Shown here: in pieces, positions 1-6,951 of the stretch
How the letters are laid out: the number at the start of each line of letters is the position of its first letter
Numbering within the stretch: the first letter of the stretch is position 1
From: an uncultured Haemophilus sp.
GTDB taxonomy: Bacteria > Pseudomonadota > Gammaproteobacteria > Enterobacterales > Pasteurellaceae
Direction of reading: 5' to 3'
NCBI GenBank assembly: GCA_902482195.1
Contig: CABSZQ010000019.1
Location: forward strand, 1-10,560
Length of the DNA: 10,560 nt
Notes under the pieces: generated by a model
What the model saw: only the letters and a program-made list of their open reading frames with translations
Told to the model about the DNA's origin: nothing
Database searches by the model: none
Position numbers and translations under genes: made by a program

Positions 1-520
1 ACAACACTTGGCGAGGTTCTACGCCAAATTTACCGCATAAATAATACAATGGGCCTGGATGTGGTTTAATCGCGGGTAATGACTGTCCCCCAAGCATTTC
101 ACTGAATAGATGATCGATACCAAATGCGGCTAATACCGGCTGAACATGGCGAGTTGGTTTGTTCGTTACCACCGCTAAGGTATAACCGCGATCTTTCAAC
201 GTTTCCAATGTTTCTTTTACATTTGGATATAAACGACTCACATTGCAAAGATTTTCAGCATAATGCACATTAAAGCGCGCTTTCACTTGCTCGATTTCAG
301 CCTCAGAGAATGTTTTACCTGTTTGCTCTTCAGTCCATTTTAAAGCTCGTGCAATTAATACGGGTGCGCCATTACCGATCCAAGTTAAAACCTGTGCTTC
401 TGATGCAGGTGCAAAACCAAAATCCGCTAATGCTGAATTCACGGATAATGCTAAATCCGGCAAGCTATTCACGAGCGTACCGTCTAAATCAAAACCGATA
501 ACTTTAAATTGAGTCTTCAT
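1..520 (-). CDS. gph: Phosphoglycolate phosphatase, partial (3' end beyond window)
   Basis: HAD-superfamily phosphatase that removes the phosphate from 2-phosphoglycolate, a by-product of oxidative DNA repair. The first 173 residues are present; the family is about 220-230 residues, so roughly the last quarter lies outside the window. HAD motif I is DLDGT at residues 11-15 (nucleophile Asp11, acid/base Asp13). Motif II Thr119 lies in VVTNKP and motif III Lys152 in AIKPHPG. Motif IV is not in view. Residues 16-80 form the helical cap typical of Gph. The ATG at 518-520 follows AAAGG and begins 12 bases after the rpe stop, so the two are co-transcribed; rpe-gph adjacency is a classic gammaproteobacterial arrangement. 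The alternative, another Gph-like HAD phosphatase, is made unlikely by this linkage. Confidence 0.93.
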   Translation of the reverse strand, partial: MKTQFKVIGFDLDGTLVNSLPDLALSVNSALADFGFAPASEAQVLTWIGNGAPVLIARALKWTEEQTGKTFSEAEIEQVKARFNVHYAENLCNVSRLYPNVKETLETLKDRGYTLAVVTNKPTRHVQPVLAAFGIDHLFSEMLGGQSLPAIKPHPGPLYYLCGKFGVEPRQVL

Positions 521-532
521 TACAACTACCTT

Positions 533-1204
533 TTATTTTACTGACGCTAATTGCGTACGCATTTGATCAATGATTTGTTTATAATCTGGTTTACCAAAAA
601 TCGCTGAGCCTGCCACAAACATATCTGCACCCGCTGCGGCGATTTCTGCAATATTATCTACCTTTACCCCACCATCAACTTCTAAACGGATATCTAAACC
701 GCTTTCATCAATTAGACGACGTGCCTGTTGTAATTTTTTCAATGTGGAAGGTAGAAAGGATTGCCCACCAAATCCTGGATTCACGGACATTAACAAAATC
801 ACATCCACTTTATCTAATACATAATCCAAATAACTTAATGGTGTGGCAGGATTAAACACTAAACCTGATTTGCAACCGTGATCGCGAATGAGCTGTAAAG
901 AGCGGTCAATATGTTCACTGGCTTCAGGATGGAACGTAATGTAATCTGCACCGGCTTTAGCAAAATCAGGAATGATACGATCGACGGGTTTCACCATTAA
1001 ATGTACGTCAATCGGTGCTTTAATACCGTAATCACGCAAAGCTTTACACACGGCTGGGCCAAAGGTTAAATTCGGCACATAGTGATTATCCATTACATCA
1101 AAATGAATTACATCCGCACCGGCATTCAACACGTTTTGCACATCATCACCAAGACGAGCAAGATCTGCAGAAAGGATAGAAGGGGCGATTAAATAAGGTT
1201 TCAT
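533..1204 (-). CDS. rpe: Ribulose-phosphate 3-epimerase
   Basis: Cytoplasmic metal-dependent TIM-barrel enzyme of the pentose phosphate pathway that interconverts D-ribulose 5-phosphate and D-xylulose 5-phosphate. It has 223 residues, close to the usual 225. Visible signatures are APSILSAD (residues 7-14), the metal and catalytic pair His34/Asp36 in HFDVMD, PNLTFGP (44-50), His68 in DVHLMV, the phosphate-loop region NPGFGGQSF (142-150), and the second catalytic Asp177 in EVDGGV. The ATG at 1202-1204 follows TAGGAG at good spacing. It is the first gene of an rpe-gph pair. A terminator for the upstream tannase locus lies just ahead, so rpe needs its own promoter in the roughly 90 bases upstream. 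Nothing is unusual. Confidence 0.97.
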   Translation of the reverse strand: MKPYLIAPSILSADLARLGDDVQNVLNAGADVIHFDVMDNHYVPNLTFGPAVCKALRDYGIKAPIDVHLMVKPVDRIIPDFAKAGADYITFHPEASEHIDRSLQLIRDHGCKSGLVFNPATPLSYLDYVLDKVDVILLMSVNPGFGGQSFLPSTLKKLQQARRLIDESGLDIRLEVDGGVKVDNIAEIAAAGADMFVAGSAIFGKPDYKQIIDQMRTQLASVK

Positions 1205-1266
1205 TTGTCATCTCCTAAAGGATAAAAGTGCTTGTAGTTTACTACGTTGAGCTCAATTTTACCTTG

Positions 1267-1294
1267 ATTATTTACAAGTTTTATCTGAAAACAA
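1267..1294 (-). promoter_or_regulatory. Candidate promoter for rpe-gph
   Basis: On the minus strand, TTGTTT (1289-1294) and AATAAT (1267-1272) are separated by 16 bases, a reasonable sigma-70 -35/-10 pair, placing the start near 1260 with a leader of about 55 bases. In an AT-rich region such matches arise easily. A 10-base palindrome TTGAGCTCAA (1247-1256) lies just downstream; its role is unknown. Confidence 0.3.
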
Positions 1295-1339
1295 AGAAAA
1301 AAATAACCGCACTTGATTCAATTGCCTCAAAGTGCGGTT
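1292..1339 (-). terminator. Rho-independent terminator made of an inverted pair of uptake signal sequences
   Basis: AACCGCACTT (1305-1314) and AAGTGCGGTT (1330-1339) are perfect 10-base inverted repeats around a 15-base loop, and each arm contains the 9-base uptake core. On the minus strand the stem is followed by a T-rich run (complement of 1292-1304), so it ends transcription of the tannase locus, whose stop codon lies 11 bases upstream of the stem. Inverted USS pairs as terminators are well known in Haemophilus. Confidence 0.85.
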
Positions 1340-2454
1340 GGTTTTTCAATTATTTTGAAATGCTATCAATCCATTGGAATAATTCATCGAGATCATAATC
1401 TCCTGAATGAGGTACACCCCAAGGAGTTTGATAGTCAACTTGCTTACCATTCATGCGTAATTTCACTGCTAAGATCGCACTAATCGCATGAGATGTATCA
1501 CGATCTGATGTTCCCGCACGGATGCGCCAATGCTGCGTTTTACTCTGATCGAGATAATTCATGGCATTCATGAGTTTCACGATTTGTTTATCTGCCATTT
1601 CTCCTTTTTCAGTGCTGTGCTGCAGTGAATATGCAGTAAAGTGTTTATTATTCACCATTTCCGTACCGAATAAATTATTCTCGCCAGAACTTAAATTGAA
1701 TGCATCAAATGCAGGAGGCGATTTCATTCGTTTTTCTGAGTGAACATAGCCATCCCAATCAATATCAATTACGCCATCTTTACTGACTTTCACCCAAGGT
1801 TTACCCTCAAAATAGGCACCGTTTTTATAAGCTTTATCTGCAGATGAAGCAATCACTGAACGCATATAATCTTTGAAAGAGCCATTTCCTTGTGCATCTA
1901 ATGTCAAAGCATGGCCTTTTTCATCTTTTAAATTTAAGCTATTTAAGTAAGCTGGAAACGCAGCTTTAAGTTGATCAGAAACCTTGATTTCATCTGCAGA
2001 CAATGTCCCTTCAATTTTAGCTTTTTCTACCAGTGAACGGTCATTATAGCTATTGGCATTTAAACGGCTCATATCCATACGGCTATATTCATTTACACCG
2101 TTAAATTCCCACTCATAAGCACTATCTGCATTATCTAAATTGGTAATCGGACAATAAGCCGATACCGCAAAAATAGCATCACTTGCCTCGGCTGCGCCGG
2201 CTTGTTTTAAATAACCGATATAATCGTTGCTGTCACCACTTGCACCCCAGTAAAGCAGATAATGCCCCTCCAGCACTGGTGCCGTTAGAAATAATTTTCT
2301 TCGCATCACCAGGCATCATATTATCATTCGCATGCAAATAACGAACAGCAGCTTTTAAATCAACAATTGCTGCAGGTGCTTTACCGGTGTATTTCCCGTC
2401 TTTTTCTAAAGTTCGGCCGCGCGCGCCTACGCTCGCCACTACATAACCTTTAGA

Positions 2455-2463
2455 AAGTGCGGT
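2455..2463 (+). repeat. Uptake signal sequence core (USS)
   Basis: AAGTGCGGT, preceded by A, inside the 5' half of the tannase-like gene. Confidence 0.9.
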
Positions 2464-2726
2464 CATAATGGCATTTGGTTTATCGCCACTACCAAAACCT
2501 TTGGCGTCATAAGTTGCTGCCTTAGCAGGCATATAGCCACCAACTGCATTAGGTAAAAAGATCGGCGCCGTTTCAGCTGAATAACCATTTATTTTTTCAC
2601 CCTTAAAATAAGCTTCCGGAACATAAATATTTAAGGTTTGATAATCAGGCTCAATAGGATTTGCCACGTACACAATCTTTTCAAAGGCACGGAATTTAAC
2701 CAATGAATCCCCTACTTTTACCTCTA

Positions 2727-2735
2727 AAGTGCGGT
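2727..2735 (+). repeat. Uptake signal sequence core (USS)
   Basis: AAGTGCGGT with an AT-rich 3' flank (AGTTTTTT), inside the tannase-like gene near its 5' end. Confidence 0.9.
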
Positions 2736-2954
2736 AGTTTTTTGGGGTAAATTTAAGATCGAATCCCTTGTCGGTCTGATTAAAATAAGGGGTATTGGCT
2801 AGAGGATCGGGTTTATTTGGCATAGCAAGTGTTGAGGTTGAAAGTGTAAGTGCAATAAAGGTTGCAAGAAAAGTGGCTTTTTTCATAAAAAATATCCTTA
2901 CTGATAAATCTTGTTCGTCTGACTATCAGGAAAAACGAAAGTTCGGGACACGCA

Positions 2955-2988
2955 TAAAAAAACACCGAAAGCTTGTGCCTTCGGTGTT
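2955..2988 (-). terminator. Strong rho-independent terminator after the nucleotidase gene
   Basis: A 12-base-pair stem (2961-2972 with 2977-2988, one G-T pair in the RNA of the minus strand) closes a 4-base loop and runs into seven T on the minus strand (complement of 2956-2962). It begins 8 bases beyond the nucleotidase stop. It isolates the nucleotidase from the tannase locus, whose own promoter must lie between here and 2886; I see no convincing -35/-10 pair there. Confidence 0.92.
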
Positions 2989-2996
2989 TATTTAGA

Positions 2997-4661
2997 TTAG
3001 TTTAACCCAATGATTTCCCAACGGTTGTGAGATTGACCATCGATTTTACCTTTCTTCACGTTGGTGATGTAATCGATCATCATATTTTGGATTGTACCTT
3101 TTTCACGGCCCATTGCGACTTTAGATTCCCAAAGTACCGGAATGTGTTGACCTTCCCAAATACCACCTTTACCGTTTAATTGAGCGAAACGATATGAGTT
3201 CATGCCCACTTTTAATTTCATATCGTCAGTTACCGGTTTGCCGTCAGCAAGGGTTAAATCAACGATTTTGCTACCCTGTGGGTTACGTAAGTCAATTTTG
3301 TAATTTACGCCACCAAAAATGTCATAAGTCACATATTTTGATTTTTTACGTTCCGCATTGTAACGGTATTCGGTGTCACCCGGTTGAATAGTATCGAAGT
3401 AGTTCGCAGACCATTCCATATATTCTTTCAATTGTTTACCGGTCAGTTCATAAACGGTGACATCGCCGCCAGCATAACGATAGTTAAAGATAATGTCTTT
3501 TTTCTTGATATCGCCTTTATCCATACGTGCTTTTTGATGATCGAAAGAGAAAGTTACTACATCTGCGCCACTGTAATGTTGTTCAACATCATTAATAAAT
3601 GAAGATAAACCGGTATCTTTTGAGAATGCAGCAGATACACCGTGTTTAGTCTCTTGAGGTACCATTTCATTCGCAGTTTGACCGATTACTACGTTGTTTA
3701 ATTCACGTAATTTCTCATGGTAAGGCTTGTAAATTTCCTCAATTTTCTTATCTGCTTCAAGTGCTTTAACTGGAACCGTTTTAGATTCTTTCTTCACTAA
3801 TTTCACTTCTTTTTTATCATTGATATCAAAAGTTAAATCCACTTCAGATACCACAGTACCGTAACGGTGTGGTTCAGTGATTAGTGTATTTTTAATGGTT
3901 TCACTTGGCACATCTTTGTGCATGTGACCTGCGATAACTACATCAATTCCATCTACCGCATTGATCACATCACGCATACCGGTATCTGGAATATTGTTTT
4001 CATTTTCGATACCCATGTGAGTCACCGCAATAATCGCATCCACGCCTTTTGCTTTTAATTTCTCAACTTGTGTACGCGCTTCTTCCGTTGGTGAAGTAAA
4101 CTTCATGTCTTTTAAGTTACCCGTGTCTTCTTCAAATTTTGCAGACATCGGCGTACTTAAACCAATAATCCCTAATTTAACACCATCTTTTTCAATGATG
4201 GTTGTCGCATCAATATAACGTTTGTCATTTTTCTTATGATAGAAGTTGGCGGTTAATTTTTTCGCTTTGATATCTTTTAGGATTTCATCTAATGCTTTCA
4301 TCCCAAAGTTAAACTCGTGGTTACCCAAAACGAAAATATCATAATTCATTTCGTTTAATACTTTTGGAACTGGGTGATCTTTATAGTATTTTTTGTCTTT
4401 TGCGAACACATCGACCTGGTTATCTTGGATCGCATCACCAACTTCCACTAACACCACGTTTTTATTATTTTTACGCACATCTTTCACATAAGTTGCAATT
4501 TGTGCATAAGAACCTGATTTGTCCTCTACGTCTGCACCATAGCTCCAAGGTACGATACGACCGTGAACATCGGAGGTCCCTAATAATTTAATATTCACTT
4601 CTTGTGCCATTGCAGTACTAATTGCAGAAAGCGCAAATAATGAGCAAAGTAATTTTTTCAT
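2997..4661 (-). CDS. Periplasmic bifunctional metallophosphatase/5'-nucleotidase (UshA/CpdB type)
   Basis: Periplasmic two-metal enzyme expected to strip phosphate from nucleotides or 2',3'-cyclic nucleotides for nucleoside and phosphate salvage. It has 554 residues and a signal peptide, MKKLLCSLFALSAISTAMA, probably cut before Gln20. The N-terminal calcineurin-like domain shows the metal ligands in order: Asp31/His33 (SDVHG), Asp76 (VGDAIQDN), Asn114/His115 (LGNHEF), His215 (THMG) and His246/His248 (GHMH). The C-terminal 5'-nucleotidase domain (about 330-554) lacks the usual NGGGxR substrate motif. It has instead YRYAGGDVTVYELTGKQL, which looks more like CpdB/YfkN cyclic phosphodiesterases. 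I chose the ATG at 4659-4661 because AAAGGA precedes it and the signal peptide starts there; an upstream in-frame TTG at 4685 has no ribosome site. A CRP-controlled promoter lies upstream and a strong terminator follows, so it is probably monocistronic. Exact substrate is uncertain. Confidence 0.9.
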   Translation of the reverse strand: MKKLLCSLFALSAISTAMAQEVNIKLLGTSDVHGRIVPWSYGADVEDKSGSYAQIATYVKDVRKNNKNVVLVEVGDAIQDNQVDVFAKDKKYYKDHPVPKVLNEMNYDIFVLGNHEFNFGMKALDEILKDIKAKKLTANFYHKKNDKRYIDATTIIEKDGVKLGIIGLSTPMSAKFEEDTGNLKDMKFTSPTEEARTQVEKLKAKGVDAIIAVTHMGIENENNIPDTGMRDVINAVDGIDVVIAGHMHKDVPSETIKNTLITEPHRYGTVVSEVDLTFDINDKKEVKLVKKESKTVPVKALEADKKIEEIYKPYHEKLRELNNVVIGQTANEMVPQETKHGVSAAFSKDTGLSSFINDVEQHYSGADVVTFSFDHQKARMDKGDIKKKDIIFNYRYAGGDVTVYELTGKQLKEYMEWSANYFDTIQPGDTEYRYNAERKKSKYVTYDIFGGVNYKIDLRNPQGSKIVDLTLADGKPVTDDMKLKVGMNSYRFAQLNGKGGIWEGQHIPVLWESKVAMGREKGTIQNMMIDYITNVKKGKIDGQSHNRWEIIGLN

Positions 4662-4684
4662 AGAATTTCCTTTAAAGTTGCACA

Positions 4685-4693
4685 AAGTGCGGT
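4685..4693 (+). repeat. Uptake signal sequence core (USS)
   Basis: AAGTGCGGT followed by TAAAAAT. It lies in the 5' leader of the nucleotidase mRNA, between -10 element and ribosome site. Confidence 0.92.
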
Positions 4694-4708
4694 TAAAAAT
4701 GCCGGAGA

Positions 4709-4737
4709 ATTATAGCGGTGAATCGATTGCTGACATA
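4709..4737 (-). promoter_or_regulatory. Promoter of the nucleotidase gene
   Basis: On the minus strand a perfect -10 TATAAT (4709-4714) lies 17 bases from a weak -35 TATGTC (4732-4737). The start would be near 4702, giving a leader of about 40 bases. The poor -35 fits an activator-dependent promoter, and a CRP box is centred about 68-70 bases upstream of that start, close to a class I position. Confidence 0.7.
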
Positions 4738-4762
4738 ATTTTATTTTGAAGAAAATAAAATT
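4737..4762. repeat. Perfect AT-only inverted repeat between CRP box and -35
   Basis: Arms 4737-4747 and 4752-4762 are exact 11-base complements, containing only A and T, around the loop GAAG. It lies 30 bases downstream of the SMR stop on the minus strand. It could act as an UP-like element for the nucleotidase promoter or slow transcription leaving the SMR gene. The lack of G-C pairs makes it a poor classical terminator. Confidence 0.6.
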
Positions 4763-4781
4763 TGTGAGCTTGATCACATTT
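4760..4781. promoter_or_regulatory. CRP (cAMP receptor protein) binding site upstream of the nucleotidase
   Basis: TGTGA (4763-4767), six bases, TCACA (4774-4778): a perfect core palindrome with AT-rich flanks, matching the CRP consensus. It lies upstream of the nucleotidase promoter, so cAMP-CRP probably activates nucleotide scavenging when sugar is scarce. Confidence 0.87.
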
Positions 4782-4792
4782 CATTTGAAGGA

Positions 4793-5122
4793 TTAATGTC
4801 CTGTTTGAGAAAACAAGTTAATCACTAAAACGCCACTGATAATCAGGGCCATACCTATCAGCCCAGCAGTATCGATTTTCTGACCAAACGCGAAATACGC
4901 CACAATGGCGGTCAGAACAATGCCGACGCCCGACCAAATGGCGTAAACCAAGCCAACCGAAAGCGTTCGGAAAACAATGGAGACAAAATAAAATGAAATG
5001 GCGTATAGCGCTAATGAGCCAACGGTGGGTAAAAGTTTGGTAAAGCCATCACTGACTTTTAATAAATTCGTTGCTACGATTTCAAGGCAAATAGAGATAG
5101 CGAGTAATGTCCAAGGGTTCAT
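4793..5122 (-). CDS. Small multidrug resistance (SMR) family transporter, EmrE-like
   Basis: Inner-membrane proton-coupled antiporter of the SMR family, which works as an antiparallel dimer and exports lipophilic or quaternary cations. It has 109 residues (EmrE has 110) with four predicted membrane helices. The essential proton/substrate-binding Glu14 is present (LEIVAT), as are LKVSDGFT, the dimer-region motif YAIWSGVG and the helix-4 end GVLVINL. The ATG at 5120-5122 aligns with the EmrE start (MNPW), but no good Shine-Dalgarno precedes it; an in-frame TTG at 5131 is no better. It follows the anSME gene by 37 bases on the same strand, so it may be the operon's last gene, translated with help from its neighbour. 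Similarity to EmrE suggests a drug-export type rather than a guanidinium exporter, but substrate cannot be read from sequence. Confidence 0.92.
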   Translation of the reverse strand: MNPWTLLAISICLEIVATNLLKVSDGFTKLLPTVGSLALYAISFYFVSIVFRTLSVGLVYAIWSGVGIVLTAIVAYFAFGQKIDTAGLIGMALIISGVLVINLFSQTGH

Positions 5123-5139
5123 ATCAATCAAAACATAAA

Positions 5140-5158
5140 GTAGAAAACGCTATTCTAC
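5140..5158. repeat. Small hairpin between the anSME and SMR genes
   Basis: GTAGAA (5140-5145) and TTCTAC (5153-5158) are exact complements around a 7-base loop. On the minus strand TTT follows directly. It is too weak for a confident terminator, but may damp expression of the SMR gene relative to the sulfatase genes. Confidence 0.35.
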
Positions 5159-5159
5159 C

Positions 5160-6305
5160 TTAAGCGGCTGATGGATGTAATCGAATTTGACGAGCCATGG
5201 CTTGCATATAAGGTGCCGTTTGTTCAAAGAAATAACGGTAAGAGGCACATAAATAATTATGTGGATTATGTTCATTTTCGAGAGAAACAAAACGATGTTT
5301 TGGGCAGCCGCCATAACAGAGTTTGCGAAACTCACAATGACGGCAAAGTGCGGTCAATTTTTGTGATTTTTCTAAACCGAATTGTTGCTGTTTACTGGAA
5401 AGCACAATCTCCGTTAAAGGTTGTTGAGTTAAATTTCCCACCTTGTATTCGGGATACACAAAATGATCGCAAGTATACACATCGCCATTGGCTTCCGTGA
5501 CAAGCGATTGCCCACAAGTAGGTTGATGAACACAAGTTGTAGAAGGATAACCAAGCCATTGCCCAAGCAGATTATCAAACTGCGACACATAAATTTTTCC
5601 TACATCATGCTCATACCATTCATGAAAGACATCCACAAGAAATTGCCCATAACCTTCTGACGGTACAGAAAAATCAGTGACAGATTGTGTTTGAGCATGA
5701 CGTTCGACAATAGGAATAAACTGCATATAAGTCGAGCCAAGCTGTTTGAGCGCTAAATAAGTTTCTCTTCCTTTTTGCCAGTTTTGATCATTAATGACGG
5801 TAAGCGTATTAAATTCCACGCCATATTCTTGAAGCAGATTTAATGCTTTCACGACTTTTTCAAAGGTGGGGTTGCCGTTACCCGAAATACGATAACGGTT
5901 ATGCACAGCACTTAAACCGTCAATAGAAAGCCCAATGAGAAAATGATGCTGTTTGAAAAATGTAGCCCATTGCTGATTAAGTGCGATACCATTGGTTTGA
6001 AAGGCGTTTGTGATCTGTTTACCTTGAGCAAATTCCTGCTGATATTCAACGGCTTGTCGATAAAAATCTAAGCCTAAAAGAGTGGGTTCACCACCTTGCC
6101 AAGCAAATTCAACCACATTGCCGGCGTGACATTGGATATAGTTTTTGACGTAATGTTTTAAGGTGTCTTTCGACATAAAAGGTGCATGTTGCCCAAACTG
6201 TTCTGATTTTTCCAAATAGAAACAATATTCACACTGAATGTTACAGTGAAAACTGCTTGTTTTTGCCATTAGGTGAAAATGAGTTTGTGGAGGAAAAACA
6301 GACAT
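5160..6305 (-). CDS. Anaerobic sulfatase-maturating enzyme (radical SAM/SPASM)
   Basis: Radical S-adenosylmethionine enzyme that oxidises the active-site Cys (or Ser) of sulfatases to formylglycine without oxygen. It has 381 residues. The radical SAM cluster motif is Cys21-x3-Cys25-x2-Cys28 followed by FYLEK; the SAM-binding GGEP is at 71-74. The SPASM domain holds Cys258, Cys264, Cys279, Cys321, Cys324, Cys330, Cys334 and Cys353, which is the two-auxiliary-cluster pattern and nearly the spacing of the Clostridium perfringens enzyme. Asp280, next to Cys279, matches that enzyme's catalytic Asp277. The ATG at 6303-6305 follows AAAGGA; a TTG one codon earlier is less likely. The gap to the regulator gene is 21 bases. 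The neighbouring sulfatase has a Cys-type motif and is the obvious client. Other SPASM peptide modifiers are less likely given this context. Confidence 0.95.
   Translation of the reverse strand: MSVFPPQTHFHLMAKTSSFHCNIQCEYCFYLEKSEQFGQHAPFMSKDTLKHYVKNYIQCHAGNVVEFAWQGGEPTLLGLDFYRQAVEYQQEFAQGKQITNAFQTNGIALNQQWATFFKQHHFLIGLSIDGLSAVHNRYRISGNGNPTFEKVVKALNLLQEYGVEFNTLTVINDQNWQKGRETYLALKQLGSTYMQFIPIVERHAQTQSVTDFSVPSEGYGQFLVDVFHEWYEHDVGKIYVSQFDNLLGQWLGYPSTTCVHQPTCGQSLVTEANGDVYTCDHFVYPEYKVGNLTQQPLTEIVLSSKQQQFGLEKSQKLTALCRHCEFRKLCYGGCPKHRFVSLENEHNPHNYLCASYRYFFEQTAPYMQAMARQIRLHPSAA
5346..5354 (+). repeat. Uptake signal sequence core (USS)
   Basis: AAGTGCGGT followed by CAATTTTTG, a near-ideal extended USS, inside the SPASM half of the anSME gene. 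Confidence 0.92.
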
Positions 6306-6326
6306 CAACCATCCTTTGTGACCGCA

Positions 6327-6914
6327 TTATTTATGACCTGATATTCGATCAAATGCCCCGTTTTGTTTGAGTTCTTTCGCAATACGAATGGCGGTTTCGG
6401 TTTCACAGCCAGCATATTCCGCAATTTCTCGATACGTCCAATTATAATCAGGAAAATGCTGTTTTAGGAAATACAAACTATCCATCACGCGATCTAAAGT
6501 ACGTAAATAGGCACTTTTAGCTAAACGCTCTTCAGCTTCGCGTAGTTCATCTGCCAAGATCTGCAATAAACATTGGCTCATCACTGTATTATGCGTAAAA
6601 AACTCGCTCACTACTTCAGGTTTGATGCGAGTAATCTCCGCATCAATTAAGACTTTTGCATTGCAATGATAATGTTTATCTGCCATCGAAAACAAAGTTC
6701 GAAAACCAAAATAATCGCCCTTAGAATATAATCGCACTAAGCTTTCCTTGCCATTTTCAAGGGTGTGAAATAGGCCAACCAAGCCTACTTGCACATAATA
6801 AAATTCATGCGCTGACTCACCTTGTTGATACAAAAAAGAACCTTTCGGCAAGTGATGTAGCTCAGTAAACTGACAATGTGATAATTCAGTAGGCTTGATT
6901 GAGCAATTTTCCAT
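6327..6914 (-). CDS. Crp/Fnr-family transcriptional regulator of the sulfatase cluster
   Basis: Cytoplasmic DNA-binding regulator of 195 residues, shorter than CRP (about 210) or FNR (about 250). Residues 20-105 form the cyclic-nucleotide-binding-like beta roll (LPKGSFLYQQGE, GLVGLF, GDYFGFRTLF). Residues 108-135 form the dimer helix, and 157-188 the winged helix-turn-helix. The cAMP-binding Arg-Ser pair of CRP is replaced here by His83-Cys84, so cAMP is unlikely to be the ligand. The N-terminal cysteines (Cys4, Cys14) do not form the FNR iron-sulfur pattern. The recognition helix (CETETAIR, 170-177) keeps the Glu173 and Arg177 shared with CRP and FNR, but has Thr172 where CRP has Arg180. The ATG at 6912-6914 follows GAAGGA. 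It sits between sulfatase and anSME genes with gaps of 37 and 21 bases, so it probably controls this operon; its signal is unknown. Confidence 0.9.
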   Translation of the reverse strand: MENCSIKPTELSHCQFTELHHLPKGSFLYQQGESAHEFYYVQVGLVGLFHTLENGKESLVRLYSKGDYFGFRTLFSMADKHYHCNAKVLIDAEITRIKPEVVSEFFTHNTVMSQCLLQILADELREAEERLAKSAYLRTLDRVMDSLYFLKQHFPDYNWTYREIAEYAGCETETAIRIAKELKQNGAFDRISGHK

Positions 6915-6926
6915 AAACGTCCTTCA

Positions 6927-6935
6927 AAGTGCGGT
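6927..6935 (+). repeat. Uptake signal sequence core (USS)
   Basis: AAGTGCGGT followed by CAATTTTTT, in the 37-base gap between sulfatase and regulator genes, directly upstream of the regulator's ribosome site. Confidence 0.92.
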
Positions 6936-6951
6936 CAATTTTTTATTAGTT

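Larger units (their letters stand above)
1350..2886 (-). pseudogene. Subtype B tannase-like secreted esterase, split by a single frameshift
   Basis: Alpha/beta-hydrolase that by homology cleaves galloyl esters (tannins, gallate esters). The 5' part (2233-2886, 217 residues) starts with a signal peptide ending near TSTLA and reaches the nucleophile Ser204 in NGTSAGG. It then runs into GCKW and a stop. The 3' part continues in the +1 frame from about 2246 to 1350. Reading the GGGG run (plus strand C at 2245-2248) as GGG gives one uninterrupted protein of about 511 residues. Compared from memory with Lactobacillus plantarum tannase (about 469 residues, no signal peptide), all key residues are kept: Ser204, Asp461 and His493 as triad (Asp-His spacing 32, as in Asp419/His451), and Lys388, Glu402 and Asp463 matching its galloyl contacts. 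The ATG at 2884-2886 follows AAGGA. The ATG at 2307-2309 that would open the second half is not a real start. It carries two uptake sequences, so it is long resident. A sequencing error is a real alternative to decay. Confidence 0.88.

Noticed and set aside
310..501. Plus-strand open frame within gph, and similar plus-strand frames across rpe, nucleotidase, anSME and symporter genes
   Set aside because: They lie opposite well-supported genes, lack ribosome sites and resemble no family; they are shadow frames.
1247..1256. TTGAGCTCAA palindrome upstream of rpe as an operator
   Set aside because: A single 10-base palindrome with no known regulator match and no second copy in the window; chance is enough to explain it.
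2245..2248. GGGG run in the tannase-like gene as a phase-variation tract or programmed +1 frameshift site
   Set aside because: Four bases are too short for efficient slipped-strand switching, and the codons CUG GGG UGC do not match a known +1 slippery site; the stop lies three codons past GGG rather than at the shift. Mutation or sequencing error is simpler.
2307..2309. ATG opening a separate 319-residue protein (1350-2309)
   Set aside because: The first 22 residues lie in a shadow frame of the intact 5' half, with no ribosome site; family similarity starts only after the frameshift.
2414..2428. Alternating CG stretch (GGCCGCGCGCGCC) as a structural or regulatory element
   Set aside because: It lies inside the conserved coding stretch GARGRT of the tannase family; Gly, Ala and Arg codons explain it.
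6327..6914. Regulator as the oxygen sensor FNR or as CRP itself
   Set aside because: The FNR N-terminal cysteine pattern is absent, the length is only 195 residues, and the cAMP-binding Arg-Ser pair is missing.
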